Assembly (NCBI RefSeq): GCF_000612625.1
Contig: NZ_CCAS010000006.1
Location: forward strand, 81,328 to 145,327
Direction of reading: 5' to 3'
Origin: Neobacillus jeddahensis
Lineage (GTDB): Bacteria; Bacillota; Bacilli; Bacillales; Cytobacillaceae
Length of the DNA: 64,000 nucleotides
Below are positions 10,849-20,530 of the stretch, piece by piece. Every line of letters begins with the position of its first letter. Position 1 is the first letter of the stretch. Below the pieces are notes generated by a model. That model saw only the letters and a list, made by a program, of their open reading frames with translations. It made no database searches and was not told where the DNA came from. Made by a program: the position numbers and the translations under genes.

Positions 10849-12516
10849 TTAAATTGACTCTTTTTTCGTTAATTCAACCGAAGCAGGAATAACATCTATT
10901 TTTTGATATTCATTTACTAATGCAATTTCAAACACTTCATGAAGATGGGTAACGGGTACAATATTGATTCCCTGAATTTCATTTAAGATGGTTTGCATAT
11001 TTTCTTCAGGAATAATGACCGTTTTGGCTCCAGCCTTACGGGCTGCCTTTACTTTAGGGTATACCCCGCCAATCGGTTTCACATTGCCATGAATACTGAT
11101 TTCTCCTGTCATCGCCACGGTATTATCAATAGGAATTTTATAAATGGCTGAGTAAATTCCTGTCGCCATCGCAATTCCCGCAGATGGTCCATCGATTGGC
11201 ACGCCGCCAGGAAAATTAACATGGATGTCATAATCATTTGCCGGCACCCCCATTGAACGCAATACAGTAATCACATTTTCAATTGAACCGCGCGCCATAC
11301 TTTTTCTACGGATAGATTTCCCTTGACCGCCAATACTTTCTTCTTCCACAATTCCAGTAATATTAATCGAACCCTTTTCTTTTGCTGGAATGACTGTTAC
11401 TTCAATTTCAAGCAGTGCCCCAGAATTCGGCCCATAAACCGCAAGCCCATTTACAAGACCAACATGTGAAATATCATTAATCTTTCTTTCCATTCTAGGA
11501 GTCATTTGGCTGGAATGGATCACCCACTCTATATCCTCATCCTTAATAAAGTTGCGGTCTTCCGTAATGGCTAATCCCGCAGCGATCTGAATCATATTAA
11601 CCGTTTCACGCCCGTTTCTTGCATATGTAGATAAGGTGTTAATACCTGTTTCATTTATTTGCATGTTTACTTTATCCGCAGCTTTTTTCGCAACAGTTAC
11701 AATCTCCTCCTGATTAAGATCACGGAAGAATACCTCCATACAACGGGAACGAATAGCGGGAGGAATTTCGCTTGGCGTTCTAGTTGTCGCTCCAATTAAA
11801 CGAAAATCTGCCGGAAGTCCATTTTTAAAAATATCATGAATATGGGTGGGAATTTGATTATTCTCTTCATGATAATAAGCACTTTCGAGGAAAACCTTCC
11901 GATCCTCTAATACTTTAAGCAGCTTGTTCATTTGAATTGAATGAAGTTCTCCAATTTCATCGATAAACAAAACACCACCGTGGGCGTTGGTTACTGCTCC
12001 TTGTTTTGGCTGCGGAATCCCAGCCTGGCCCATCGCGCCGGCTCCTTGATAAATAGGGTCATGTACAGATCCAATAAGCGGGTCAGCGATACCTCTTTCA
12101 TCAAATCTCGCTGTTGTCGCATCTAATTCGATAAAGACAGATGCTGGTTTAAAGGGAGATTTTACATTCTTTTTAGCTTCCTCTAACACGAGGCGTGCTG
12201 CGGCTGTTTTACCAACTCCTGGTGGTCCATAAATAATGACGTGTTGTGGATTCGGTCCACATAATGCTGCTTTTAAAGATTTAATTCCATCCTCTTGTCC
12301 TACAATGTCATTAAAGCTTGTAGGGCGCACCTTTTCAGATAATGGTTCTGTTAAAGATATCGATCTCATTTTCCGAAGCTGTTCCATTTCTTTCCGGGAT
12401 TCCCGATCAATGGACACTTTTTGTGTACGCTGATTCCTCAGCAAATTCCAAAAATACAGCCCAATGATAATCCCGAAAAAAAGCTGTATAAATAAGGCAA
12501 TCCCCGTCCAACTCAT
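10849..12516 (-). CDS. lonB: Membrane-anchored sporulation protease LonB
   Basis: LonB is a Lon-family AAA+ protease made in the forespore in B. subtilis. The 555-residue protein opens with one membrane helix (ALFIQLFFGIIIGLYFW, residues 7-23). It has Walker A in GPPGVGKTA near residue 96, Walker B in VLFIDEIGEL, and the protease serine in PIDGPSAGIAMATG. It lacks the long N-terminal substrate domain of LonA. It lies upstream of lonA, with its own terminator and a sigma-F-like promoter. Confidence 0.96.
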   Translation of the reverse strand: MSWTGIALFIQLFFGIIIGLYFWNLLRNQRTQKVSIDRESRKEMEQLRKMRSISLTEPLSEKVRPTSFNDIVGQEDGIKSLKAALCGPNPQHVIIYGPPGVGKTAAARLVLEEAKKNVKSPFKPASVFIELDATTARFDERGIADPLIGSVHDPIYQGAGAMGQAGIPQPKQGAVTNAHGGVLFIDEIGELHSIQMNKLLKVLEDRKVFLESAYYHEENNQIPTHIHDIFKNGLPADFRLIGATTRTPSEIPPAIRSRCMEVFFRDLNQEEIVTVAKKAADKVNMQINETGINTLSTYARNGRETVNMIQIAAGLAITEDRNFIKDEDIEWVIHSSQMTPRMERKINDISHVGLVNGLAVYGPNSGALLEIEVTVIPAKEKGSINITGIVEEESIGGQGKSIRRKSMARGSIENVITVLRSMGVPANDYDIHVNFPGGVPIDGPSAGIAMATGIYSAIYKIPIDNTVAMTGEISIHGNVKPIGGVYPKVKAARKAGAKTVIIPEENMQTILNEIQGINIVPVTHLHEVFEIALVNEYQKIDVIPASVELTKKESI

Positions 12517-12556
12517 ACTTTTCCCTCCTGCAACAAAATACTAAATATATATTAAT

Positions 12557-12586
12557 CAGTATTTCCTGCATCACCACGGAATAAAC
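12557..12586 (-). promoter_or_regulatory. Candidate sigma-F promoter of lonB
   Basis: On the minus strand GTTTA (12582-12586), a 15-base spacer and GGAAATACTG (12557-12566) fit the sigma-F pattern as I know it (GYATA, 15, GGNNANAHTR): the -10 fully, the -35 at four of five. It lies 41 bases before the lonB ATG. Forespore expression of lonB is known in B. subtilis. Confidence 0.55.
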
Positions 12587-12622
12587 CATAAAATATAAAA
12601 ACAACATATGGGCTGGGTACAC

Positions 12623-12653
12623 AAAAAGACCCAGCTTATCAGCCAGGTCTTTT
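12623..12653 (-). terminator. Terminator after clpX
   Basis: AAAAAGACC (12623-12631) pairs with GGTCTTTT (12646-12653), with additional pairing inside (CAGCT with AGCC). It lies just past the clpX stop and has a T run on the minus strand. Confidence 0.7.
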
Positions 12654-12659
12654 CAATAC

Positions 12660-13919
12660 TTATGCGGACTTTTCTTCGACCACAACAGTTCCATCTTCTA
12701 ACACTAGTTTCGGAAGACTATTTTCTAAAACCGTCTCTTTTGTGATAATACATTTCGTGATATCCTCACGTGACGGAAGATCAAACATAACATCCAACAT
12801 GATTCCCTCAATAATCGAACGTAAACCACGAGCACCTGTTTTTCGCTCAATTGCTTTTTTAGAAATTTCCGTTAATGCACCTTCTTCAAATTCTAATTCC
12901 ACATCATCGATTTCCAACATTTTTTGATATTGTTTCACAAGCGCATTTTTTGGCTTTGTTAAAATTTCAATTAATGCTTTTTCATCTAATTGCTCAAGGC
13001 TAGCAATGACAGGAAGACGACCAATGAATTCTGGAATTAAACCAAAACGAAGTAAATCTTCAGGCAATACTTTTGAAAGTAGCTCTTTTTGATCAACTTC
13101 CACTTTCTTAACATCCGAACCAAAACCAATTACCTTTTGACCTAGGCGGCGTTTGATAATCGGTTCAATACCGTCAAATGCTCCCCCACAGATAAATAAA
13201 ATGTTCGTTGTATCAATTTGGATAAATTCTTGATGCGGGTGCTTTCTTCCCCCTTGAGGCGGAACACTTGCAACCGTACCTTCAAGAATTTTTAATAAGG
13301 CCTGTTGAACACCTTCGCCAGATACATCTCTTGTAATCGAAGGATTCTCAGATTTACGAGCAATTTTATCAATTTCATCGATATAAATGATACCTTTTTC
13401 GGCCTTTTCTACATCATAGTCGGCAGCTTGAATTAGTTTAAGTAAGATGTTTTCTACATCTTCACCAACATATCCTGCTTCAGTAAGAGAGGTAGCATCC
13501 GCAATCGCAAACGGTACATTCAAAATCCGCGCTAATGTTTGTGCTAATAATGTTTTACCACTACCAGTTGGTCCAATCATACAAATATTACTTTTTGAAA
13601 GTTCTACGTCATCAATTTTGCTATTAGAATTGATGCGCTTGTAATGGTTGTAAACTGCAACAGACAGCGATTTCTTCGCTTGGTCCTGACCGATTACATA
13701 TTCATTAAGAATTTCGCAGATTTCCTTTGGCTTTGGAACGTCTTTAAATTCTACTTCTTCTTCCGTACCAAGTTCTTCCTCAACGATTTCAGTACACAGC
13801 TCGATACATTCATCACATATATATACTCCCGGCCCTGCAACTAGTTTACGAACTTGATCCTGTGTTTTCCCACAGAAGGAACACTTTAATTGCCCTTTTT
13901 CATCATTAAATTTAAACAA
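12660..13919 (-). CDS. clpX: ATP-dependent Clp protease ATP-binding subunit ClpX
   Basis: ClpX unfolds substrates and feeds them to ClpP. The 419-residue protein has the N-terminal zinc finger ([12 protein letters not shown]), Walker A GPTGSGKT, Walker [10 protein letters not shown], the ClpP-contacting loop VIGFG and the sensor 2 segment GARGLRSI. I chose TTG 13919 (start [10 protein letters not shown], like relatives), with AGGGTG six bases upstream. The GTG at 13928 has the ribosome site too close. It lies downstream of tig, as in B. subtilis, but has its own leader. Confidence 0.97.
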   Translation of the reverse strand: MFKFNDEKGQLKCSFCGKTQDQVRKLVAGPGVYICDECIELCTEIVEEELGTEEEVEFKDVPKPKEICEILNEYVIGQDQAKKSLSVAVYNHYKRINSNSKIDDVELSKSNICMIGPTGSGKTLLAQTLARILNVPFAIADATSLTEAGYVGEDVENILLKLIQAADYDVEKAEKGIIYIDEIDKIARKSENPSITRDVSGEGVQQALLKILEGTVASVPPQGGRKHPHQEFIQIDTTNILFICGGAFDGIEPIIKRRLGQKVIGFGSDVKKVEVDQKELLSKVLPEDLLRFGLIPEFIGRLPVIASLEQLDEKALIEILTKPKNALVKQYQKMLEIDDVELEFEEGALTEISKKAIERKTGARGLRSIIEGIMLDVMFDLPSREDITKCIITKETVLENSLPKLVLEDGTVVVEEKSA

Positions 13920-14340
13920 TCCTTTCACCCTCTCAAAACGTGTTAAAACCCTTGTGAAGCTCGTGAATTACACAAACAAAGTCCGAGTTTTTTCTCATTG
14001 CTCATTGGTATGTATTTTGCATTGTAACACATAAAACCTAGGGACTGGAAATAAAACGCTTTAGATCATTATGTTTTCATTTTCTCTTTTTTTGTTTGTG
14101 TAAGTCAATTAATAAACATATGTACCCATTCATCTTAACCATTATATTGAATAATAAATCTAAAACATCTTATGGAAATTATTATTCGATATCGTAAGCG
14201 TTTTTTCCTTCCTTTTTAAAAGAAAAGCGCAACTCGCAAAAATTTATTCTGTAACTCAAATTACCGCTAGATGTTGCAGCTAGTTATTAAAAAGGATTCC
14301 CTGTCCTTATTATAATATGTAATTGAAAAATATGTATAAA
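13920..14340 (-). other. Intergenic region tig-clpX with probable clpX promoter
   Basis: This 420-base gap holds no ORF I would call. On the minus strand TACAAT at 14021-14026 is preceded by TG one base upstream (extended -10). With the only weak -35 (TTCCAG, 14045-14050) it is the best clpX promoter candidate, giving a leader of about 95 bases. The AT-rich remainder (14060-14330) shows nothing I recognise. Confidence 0.4.
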
Positions 14341-14368
14341 ACAAGGCACGATTTTTATCGCGCCTTGT
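14341..14368. terminator. Terminator after tig
   Basis: A 12-base stem, ACAAGGCACGAT (14341-14352) with ATCGCGCCTTGT (14357-14368), has one G-U type position and a TTTT loop. T-rich sequence flanks it on both strands, so it may act both ways. It starts 12 bases after the tig stop. Confidence 0.85.
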
Positions 14369-14379
14369 TTTTTTATTCA

Positions 14380-15657
14380 TTATTTCTTGTTTTCAACAAG
14401 AAAGTTTACAGCTTTTTGAAGTTTAAGATCTCCTATGATACCATCAACGCCGCCAAGTGCTTGGATGATTGTATCAACAGTCATATTGTACATGCCAGCC
14501 ATTTTCTCTAACTCAGCATTTACATCTTCCTCTGTTACTTCAAGGTTTTCAGCTTTAGCAATCGCTTCTAAAGTAAGGTTCACCTTAACGCGACCTTGAG
14601 CTTCTTCCTTCATTTGGCCACGTAGCGCAGCTTCGTCTTGACCAGAGAATTGGAAGTAAAGTTCAAGATTCATACCTTGCATTTGTAAACGTTGTTCAAA
14701 CTCTTGAAGCATACGGTTCACTTCAGTGTCAACCATTACGTCAGGAATTTCAACTTCTGCATTTTCAGCAGCTTTTTCCACAACTGAATCACGAAGGTGA
14801 TGTTCTGCTTCATGCTTTTTGCTTTCGTCTAAACGAGTTTTAATTTTTTCTTTAAGGGCGTCTAATGTTTCAACTTCATCATCGACGTCTTTTGCAAACT
14901 CGTCATCTAACTCAGGAAGTTCTTTTCCTTTAATTTCATGAACAGTTACTTTGAACACAGCTGGTTTGCCTGCAAGCTCTGCCGCATGGTATTCTTCAGG
15001 GAAAGTTACTTCTACTTCTTTCGATTCCCCAGCTGCAACTCCAACTAATTGCTCTTCAAAACCAGGGATGAATGAACCTGATCCAAGTTCAAGTGTGTGG
15101 TTTTCAGCTTTTCCGCCTTCGAATGCTTCGCCATCAACGAATCCTTCGAAGTCGAGAACAACGGTATCACCATTAACAGCTGTGCCTTCTTCTTTCACTA
15201 CTAGCTCAGCTTGGCGCTCTTGCATTGTTTTCAATTCATTTGCAACATCTTCGTCTGTTACAGCAACTTCTAATTCTTCAACTTCTAATCCCTTGTAGTC
15301 GCCTAATTTTACTTCTGGCTTTACTTGTACAGTTGCTTTGAAGATTAATGCTTTGCCTTTTTCGATTTGCTCGACGTCGATATCAGGACGATCAATTGGC
15401 TCAATACCAGTTTCATCAATCGCTTCTCCATATGCTTCAGGAAGTAGGATATCTATTGCATCTTGATATAGTGATTCTACACCGAAACGTTTTTCAAACA
15501 TTCCACGTGGCATTTTACCTTTACGGAAGCCTGGAACATTTACTTGTTTAACAACTTTATTAAAGGCTGCAGTTAAGCCTTCGTTTACTTTTTCTGCACT
15601 AACTTCAACTGTAAGAACGCCGCGGTTCCCTTCTAACTTTTCCCATTTTGCTGTCAT
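14380..15657 (-). CDS. tig: Trigger factor, ribosome-associated chaperone
   Basis: Trigger factor binds nascent chains at the ribosome exit and has peptidyl-prolyl isomerase activity. The 425-residue protein has the ribosome-binding loop signature [19 protein letters not shown] in its N-domain. An FKBP-type middle domain follows ([28 protein letters not shown]), then a long helical C-domain. The start at ATG 15657 ([10 protein letters not shown]) has a GGAGGG site. A longer frame to 15744 overlaps the transcribed leader and is unlikely. The gene heads the tig-clpX pair. Confidence 0.97.
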   Translation of the reverse strand: MTAKWEKLEGNRGVLTVEVSAEKVNEGLTAAFNKVVKQVNVPGFRKGKMPRGMFEKRFGVESLYQDAIDILLPEAYGEAIDETGIEPIDRPDIDVEQIEKGKALIFKATVQVKPEVKLGDYKGLEVEELEVAVTDEDVANELKTMQERQAELVVKEEGTAVNGDTVVLDFEGFVDGEAFEGGKAENHTLELGSGSFIPGFEEQLVGVAAGESKEVEVTFPEEYHAAELAGKPAVFKVTVHEIKGKELPELDDEFAKDVDDEVETLDALKEKIKTRLDESKKHEAEHHLRDSVVEKAAENAEVEIPDVMVDTEVNRMLQEFEQRLQMQGMNLELYFQFSGQDEAALRGQMKEEAQGRVKVNLTLEAIAKAENLEVTEEDVNAELEKMAGMYNMTVDTIIQALGGVDGIIGDLKLQKAVNFLVENKK

Positions 15658-15788
15658 TCCTTTTCCCTCCAACAAATCTATTCTCATTTCATTCGTAACG
15701 AATTTGAGTCGGAATACGGCTTGTCCATCAAGCCACTTTTCCATTTTTTTAATGTAAAAGATAGTTTTTTACACAATGCAACCCCTAC

Positions 15789-15816
15789 ATTATATCATAG
15801 GTTTACTTTCTTTCAA
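15789..15816 (-). promoter_or_regulatory. tig promoter and leader hairpin
   Basis: On the minus strand TTGAAA (15811-15816), 16 bases and TATAAT (15789-15794) with an extended -10 TG make a strong sigma-A promoter. The leader is about 125 bases. It contains a 6-base perfect hairpin, GGCTTG with CAAGCC (15719-15735). Confidence 0.75.
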
Positions 15817-15825
15817 CAGCGAGAC

Positions 15826-16842
15826 CTAAATATTAGGGTAAGAAATTTTCTCAATTACCTGGATTTGCTCCTTGGCTTGGATGATTTCCTGCGTATCAGC
15901 ATCATATTTAATTGCCATCCTACTAATTTCTTGGTCCATTCCCATATATTCATGAGCAAGTAAATGGAAGGCTGCCGCCCATGAAGTAGCTGCTTTTGGT
16001 TCTAATTCGAACGGATAACTAATAAAAAAAGTCTGTTCGATCATTCCAAGCGTATTTTCATACAGTCCTGGATTTGTACTTTCCAATTGATCCGCAAGTA
16101 ACGCTTTTACCTCTATGATTCTTGGCTGGACTCTTACCTCAGGAAGTAATATAGGATTGACCGTTTCTTCTAATGCAAACTTTTTTACCACTATTTCTCT
16201 ATCAATTTCTTGTTCTTTAAGAAGTGTCAGCAGCATCGTTTTTAAAAAGGGGTGACCTGTATCCGCTTTTAAATAATCCACTATTTCTTCTACAAAGGGT
16301 CGGATATTTTTCTCTGCCAAACCGGCAATTAAGAGCATTTGCTCATTAAGGCTTTTATCCGTAAATAGATGTAATGCTTGAACCTCCGGCGTAGGTTCTT
16401 CTACTAATGAGGGATGATTGTCCGCCATTCGCTGGCTAAATTGTAAGATTGTTAAAAAATGATCATGTTTTTCAGGTGGTATCTCTTTTTCTTCTTTTAA
16501 TGCTTCAATCGTCGATACAATTTCCTGGTATTCATGAAGTTGAATAAGTACTGTCAGATAAAGATCAACCATTTGAAAATAGTCGCCAACCCCTCTTAAT
16601 AAAAGTTCGTTTGCAAGTACTTTCGCTTTTTTAAATGAACCTGCTTCAAAATAGGCTACAACCAACCCGACTAAAATACTATCATTATCATGATCCAATT
16701 CTCGCGCTTCCTCTAAGAGAGGAATGGCTTCATTAAATTTTTTCTTTTCAAGGCTCTCAAGACCTTTGTCTGCTAATCTCTTGTCAAGTCCGGGAAAGAA
16801 AATCAGATTATCTTTTCGTTTTACTTGTTCCCGTTTTTTCAT
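15826..16842 (-). CDS. ysoA: Tetratricopeptide-repeat protein, YsoA-like
   Basis: The 338-residue protein has no signal peptide or membrane helix. Residues about 15-110 contain TPR-like helical pairs (GLESLEKKKFNEAIPLLEEARELD, in pieces), then a mostly helical acidic region. It matches the position of ysoA next to tig in B. subtilis. TPR proteins mediate protein-protein contacts, but no partner can be read from this sequence. The ATG has an AAGGA-type site. Confidence 0.8.
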   Translation of the reverse strand: MKKREQVKRKDNLIFFPGLDKRLADKGLESLEKKKFNEAIPLLEEARELDHDNDSILVGLVVAYFEAGSFKKAKVLANELLLRGVGDYFQMVDLYLTVLIQLHEYQEIVSTIEALKEEKEIPPEKHDHFLTILQFSQRMADNHPSLVEEPTPEVQALHLFTDKSLNEQMLLIAGLAEKNIRPFVEEIVDYLKADTGHPFLKTMLLTLLKEQEIDREIVVKKFALEETVNPILLPEVRVQPRIIEVKALLADQLESTNPGLYENTLGMIEQTFFISYPFELEPKAATSWAAAFHLLAHEYMGMDQEISRMAIKYDADTQEIIQAKEQIQVIEKISYPNI

Positions 16843-16893
16843 AAGAATCCGTCCTTCAGTATGTCATTGAGAAATAGTGTAACATAATGGAAT

Positions 16894-16970
16894 AATAAAG
16901 AAAACTCACCAATGGCGCCTGGAGCTGGACAATTCTCAAAGTCAAAATTTATACGCTTATCTTATAAAAA
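16894..16970. repeat. Degenerate intergenic repeat, copy 1
   Basis: The segment begins AATAAAGAAAACTC, identical over 14 bases to the segment at 61372 and nearly so to the one at about 50857. It continues with sequence unique in the window, ending in a CGCTTATCTT stretch also seen near 25507. No ORF lies here. Confidence 0.4.
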
Positions 16971-16971
16971 A

Positions 16972-16993
16972 AACTCACCTTTATAGGTGAGTT
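16972..16993 (-). terminator. Terminator after tRNA-Arg
   Basis: A perfect 9-base stem, AACTCACCT (16972-16980) with AGGTGAGTT (16985-16993), has a 4-base loop and a T run on the minus strand. It lies 36 bases past the tRNA 3' end. Confidence 0.8.
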
Positions 16994-17029
16994 GAAATTT
17001 TGGTATGTAGATTAACTGATACAAGATAA

Positions 17030-17106
17030 TGGCGTCCCAGGAGAGATTCGAACTCCCGACCGTACGCTTAGAAGGCGTATGCTCTATCCGGCTGAGCTAC
17101 TGGGAC
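17030..17106 (-). tRNA. tRNA-Arg, anticodon UCU, CCA encoded
   Basis: The minus-strand RNA is 77 bases. The acceptor stem is GTCCCAG with CTGGGAC. The D-arm starts GCTCAGC, the anticodon loop is CTTCTAA (anticodon TCT, reading AGA), and the T-arm contains GTTCGAATC. The 3' CCA is encoded. It is a single tRNA gene with its own terminator, in the place where B. subtilis has the leu/ilv cluster after ysoA. Confidence 0.97.
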
Positions 17107-17213
17107 ATTATTAATTATCAAAGACAAGATTTATTATATTACCCTAATGTCTAGAAGTCAACAGGTTTAGGTGATTATTTTAAGTAACCTGGCGGGGCAA
17201 TCCCCCACCATGG

Positions 17214-17726
17214 TTACAATACAAACTCCCGTGCCAAAGCCGCTATTTCCCGACCATTTACTTCAAAAACTGTCATCTTGATTTTCTTGTCCAGTAATTC
17301 AAGGATAACATACGTTTTTTCTAGTCGTTCTCTCGGCAGACGAATACTGCCTGGATTTAAAAATAATCTTCCATCTATCACTTCTGCACCTAAAATATGT
17401 GAGTGACCAAAACAGACGATATCGGCATTTACTTCTTCTGCTTTATATTTTACATTCATTAAAGTAGATTTAATCGAATAGCGATGTCCATGGGTAATAA
17501 AGAACCTTCTTCCCTCAACCTCTGAAATCGTTTCGAGTGGATAGCTGCTTTCAAAATCACAATTTCCCATGACGGTTAAATATCCGGAAATGGCTTTATC
17601 ATCTGGCATCAATTGTGAATCACCACAATGAATCAGTAAGTCTACTTCTTGTAAATGTCTTTCCCTAATGTCCACGAGTTCTCTCGTCAATCCATGACTA
17701 TCACTAATAATTAGTACCTTAGCCAT
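17214..17726 (-). CDS. ysnB: YfcE/YsnB-type metallophosphoesterase
   Basis: This is a small calcineurin-like phosphodiesterase of 170 residues. The metal-ligand motifs appear in order: ISDSHG near the start, HCGDSQ, MGNCDFE, ITHGH and FGHSH. Substrate is unknown here; related YfcE enzymes hydrolyse phosphodiesters. I chose ATG 17726, which overlaps the ysnA stop by eight bases and has an AAGGTG site. A longer start at 17747 would lie inside ysnA. It is cotranscribed with rph and ysnA. Confidence 0.9.
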   Translation of the reverse strand: MAKVLIISDSHGLTRELVDIRERHLQEVDLLIHCGDSQLMPDDKAISGYLTVMGNCDFESSYPLETISEVEGRRFFITHGHRYSIKSTLMNVKYKAEEVNADIVCFGHSHILGAEVIDGRLFLNPGSIRLPRERLEKTYVILELLDKKIKMTVFEVNGREIAALAREFVL

Positions 17727-18333
17727 TCTGCTCAGCACCTTCAACAATCGAATCTACGATCAAATCAAGTTTCACTAAAGCATGGGCACGGTGGCTGATC
17801 TTATTTTTTTCATCAGATGACAGCTCTGCCATAGCCATCCCCTTTTCCGGCACATAAAAAACCGGATCATATCCAAAACCATTTGTTCCATGACGCTCTT
17901 CGAGAATCAGACCTTCACAAGTGCCTGAGACCGTCCTTGTTTCTTGACCGGGTATCGCAACCGCCAAAGCACAATAAAACCTAGCCGCTCTCTTTTCCAC
18001 AGGAACACCTGCCAATTCAGACAGTACTTTATCTGTATTTTTCTGATCATTCTTCGGTTCGCCTGCATATCGGGCCGAATATATGCCTGGTCTCCCTTCG
18101 AGAGCGTCCACGATTAAACCTGAATCATCGCCAATGACCATCTTATTGAGGGCCCGAGCTACCGCTTCTGCTTTTAGAATAGCATTTTCTTCGAAGGTAC
18201 TTCCGGTTTCCTCCACCTCGGGAATTTCAGGGTAATCTAGTAATGTCCGGACCTCAATCCCTCTTGACGCGAAGATATGCTCAAATTCCCTTGCTTTTCC
18301 AGAATTTTTAGTTGCAATAATAACTTCTTTCAT
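17719..18333 (-). CDS. ysnA: XTP/dITP diphosphatase (RdgB/HAM1 family)
   Basis: This house-cleaning pyrophosphatase hydrolyses non-canonical purine nucleotides such as dITP and XTP. The 204-residue protein starts with the nucleotide-binding [17 protein letters not shown]. It has the catalytic [12 protein letters not shown] and the C-terminal [15 protein letters not shown], plus SHRAHAL. It lies 12 bases after rph, as in many Firmicutes. Confidence 0.96.
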   Translation of the reverse strand: MKEVIIATKNSGKAREFEHIFASRGIEVRTLLDYPEIPEVEETGSTFEENAILKAEAVARALNKMVIGDDSGLIVDALEGRPGIYSARYAGEPKNDQKNTDKVLSELAGVPVEKRAARFYCALAVAIPGQETRTVSGTCEGLILEERHGTNGFGYDPVFYVPEKGMAMAELSSDEKNKISHRAHALVKLDLIVDSIVEGAEQNG

Positions 18334-18345
18334 TCTAATCGCCTC

Positions 18346-19101
18346 TTATTTCTTTCTTCTTATCTCTATTTTTTTTATAATTTCTTCACCAAGTGCCGTT
18401 TTCTGCTGTTCAAACAGCTCCATTAAACCCTCTTGCGCAGCATGTAGCAAACCTTGAAGCTGATCATAGGAAAAGGTGGCTTCTTCACCAGTACCTTGTA
18501 ATTCGACAAATTCAGCTGATCCTGTCATGACCACATTCATATCAACTTCTGCCTTGGAATCTTCAGCATAGTTTAAATCCAGGACGATATTGCCGCCTGT
18601 AAGCATCCCCACACTTGTGGCGGCTAAATAATCGGTAATCGGAAACTTTGAAAATGACTTTTTCTCTGCAAGTCCATTTAGGGCTAAGACCATCGCCACA
18701 TATGCACCTGTAATCGAGGCCGTCCGTGTACCACCATCAGCTTGAATCACATCACAATCGATCCAAACGGTTTTTTCACCTATTGCACTAAGATCGACAA
18801 TCGCACGAAGGGCACGACCAATCAGTCGCTGTATTTCCATTGTTCGTCCGGAGACCTTTCCCTTTGAGGCTTCGCGAATATTTCGCGACGCAGTTGCCCG
18901 CGGCAGCATCGAGTATTCTGCCGTGATCCAGCCTTTCCCTTCACCCCTCATAAAATGTGGTACACGATCTTCTATGCTTGCCGTACAAATTACCTTTGTA
19001 TTCCCTACAGAAATAAGGACAGAACCTTCTGGATGCATTAAATAATTTGTTTCAATATGTATGGGTCTTAATTGTAATGGTTCTCTTCCATCAACCCTCA
19101 A
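18346..19101 (-). CDS. rph: Ribonuclease PH
   Basis: RNase PH is a phosphate-dependent 3'-5' exoribonuclease that trims tRNA precursors. The 251-residue protein has [13 protein letters not shown] at its start, [32 protein letters not shown] and [18 protein letters not shown], all hallmark blocks. I chose TTG 19101, with AAAGGAGG four to five bases upstream. The upstream extension to 19158 is not found in homologues that I recall. It heads rph-ysnA-ysnB. Confidence 0.96.
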   Translation of the reverse strand: MRVDGREPLQLRPIHIETNYLMHPEGSVLISVGNTKVICTASIEDRVPHFMRGEGKGWITAEYSMLPRATASRNIREASKGKVSGRTMEIQRLIGRALRAIVDLSAIGEKTVWIDCDVIQADGGTRTASITGAYVAMVLALNGLAEKKSFSKFPITDYLAATSVGMLTGGNIVLDLNYAEDSKAEVDMNVVMTGSAEFVELQGTGEEATFSYDQLQGLLHAAQEGLMELFEQQKTALGEEIIKKIEIRRKK

Positions 19102-19191
19102 GAAACTACCTCCTTTAGTAATCTGTTTTCCTATTTGAATCATTTCTTCATCCACCATTTTGGGCCGCGCTCTGCCCTTTTACAAATAAAG

Positions 19192-19218
19192 AAGAGGCGG
19201 CCTTCAAGCCAACCTCTT
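19192..19218 (-). terminator. Terminator after gerM
   Basis: AAGAGG (19192-19197) pairs with CCTCTT (19213-19218), with inner GGC/GCC pairing. The T run on the minus strand is interrupted (CTTTATTTG). It lies 36 bases past the gerM stop. Confidence 0.6.
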
Positions 19219-19253
19219 TCATTGACACTATATAGTATAACAAAAAATTTTTT

Positions 19254-20309
19254 TTAAAAACTACCTGTATTTACTTTTTCTGGTCGAGTAACTGGTTCAG
19301 TTAATTTTTTCCCTTTGTCATTCTTTATTTCAGCCTTGCCGTTTACCTGAATGGCAATTTTTTCGACCCCTTGCTGTTCAGTTAATGACAGGACAAGTGT
19401 ATCTAGCAATGATTGAGAAATTTCTTTTTCTTCAAAACTACCATAGACATTTTCATTAAAGTTCAAAGTTACTGTACCGTCTTGATATTTTGGAGCCTCC
19501 AGTAGTTTTACGTCCGACATAAATTCAGATACTAACGTAGATTTTGAACTTGGTCCATTAATCAGTTCATTGACGACTGCAACATATGGGTCCTTTTCAT
19601 TATTACTAACCCTGCGTGTGACTGGGACATAGTAATAGGAACCTTCTTCACCACCAATATAGTAGACCGTTACTGGTTTTGTATTGGTAATATCAACGAC
19701 ATCGGTTGTATCAATATTGATACCTGTCGCTCTTGATAGGTTTTCACTAATTGGGGTGCCACTAACAGGCATTTCTGCTAGTTCATGACCATCCATTTTT
19801 AGTTTGACTGACTTGACACCATCAAATTGAGTTAGAGTCCATGTGACAGACTGGAGAATCTTTTGTTCATCTTCGGGTTTATAGTCTTTAAATTCTTTAG
19901 AAAAGTCCACAGTTGCTACGCCATTGTCTTTATTGATATCAACAGAAAGTTCCGTATCCTCGGGGAGGACTGCTCTAAAATCATTCGGGAGCATATCCGT
20001 GACCGGACCATTGGCTACTAAATACTGAAGGGCCTGCTTTGCGACAGCAGTGGTTTTTGGAAGTGCTAACGTTTTGGGTACCACATATCCATCCTTATCG
20101 ATCAAATAAAGTTCTGTTTTTACAGTATTTTCAACCTCACTCTTTTCCTTCGCCGTTGTTTCTTTGCTAGCTTTTTCCTCCGCAACTGAAACCGTTTTTG
20201 GCGGATCAATTTTCTTTTGTGTTTCAGCACCAAACAACCCGCATCCTGAAAGGAGCACAGTTGAAGTTAGCACCGTCACCCCAATGATTTTCACTTTATT
20301 TTTAATCAC
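19254..20309 (-). CDS. gerM: Spore germination/sporulation lipoprotein GerM
   Basis: GerM is a mother-cell-made lipoprotein needed for normal spore cortex and germination. A signal peptide ends in the lipobox LLSGC, with the lipidated cysteine at residue 23. A lysine/glutamate-rich linker follows. Two GerM domains lie at about residues 95-185 and 225-335, both with the pattern TVDFSKEFKDY or TLNFNENVYGSF. The start is GTG with a GGGGGG site seven bases upstream. As in B. subtilis it lies between racE and rph. Confidence 0.92.
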   Translation of the reverse strand: MIKNKVKIIGVTVLTSTVLLSGCGLFGAETQKKIDPPKTVSVAEEKASKETTAKEKSEVENTVKTELYLIDKDGYVVPKTLALPKTTAVAKQALQYLVANGPVTDMLPNDFRAVLPEDTELSVDINKDNGVATVDFSKEFKDYKPEDEQKILQSVTWTLTQFDGVKSVKLKMDGHELAEMPVSGTPISENLSRATGINIDTTDVVDITNTKPVTVYYIGGEEGSYYYVPVTRRVSNNEKDPYVAVVNELINGPSSKSTLVSEFMSDVKLLEAPKYQDGTVTLNFNENVYGSFEEKEISQSLLDTLVLSLTEQQGVEKIAIQVNGKAEIKNDKGKKLTEPVTRPEKVNTGSF

Positions 20310-20458
20310 ATAAATTCCCCCCTAAGACAGTTTGTACTATCATGTATACGAGCCTTAAGAGAAATTAGACCGCGAGATGCAAGAAAAACGGAATAAAAAT
20401 AAAAAAATTTCAAAAAAGATAGGAAAAACCAGTTAGTTAGATTAGTAGAGTTACAAAT

Positions 20459-20514
20459 GGTGTCAGGCACCATCCGTGGACATCGTCCTTCTGTGAAGGA
20501 CAATGTCCACGGAT
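20459..20514. repeat. REP-like element: 13-base palindrome plus long hairpin
   Basis: GGTGTCAGGCACC (20459-20471) is directly followed by a hairpin. Its 19-base arms lie at 20472-20490 and 20496-20514, with one mismatch and a 5-base loop (CTGTG). The palindrome also occurs at 29653, 46061 and 49374. The element lies between gerM and racE and has no T run. Structure and copy number suggest a dispersed REP-type repeat, possibly mobilised in trans by a RAYT/Y1-type transposase; none is in the window. Confidence 0.75.
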
Positions 20515-20530
20515 GGGCTCTACAATAAAA

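Noticed and set aside
12407..12622. 71-codon minus-strand frame overlapping the lonB start
   Set aside because: It is out of frame with lonB, lacks a ribosome site, and overlaps the promoter and start.
20306..20503. 65-codon minus-strand frame upstream of gerM
   Set aside because: It is built from the REP-like hairpin and the gerM promoter region and has no ribosome site.
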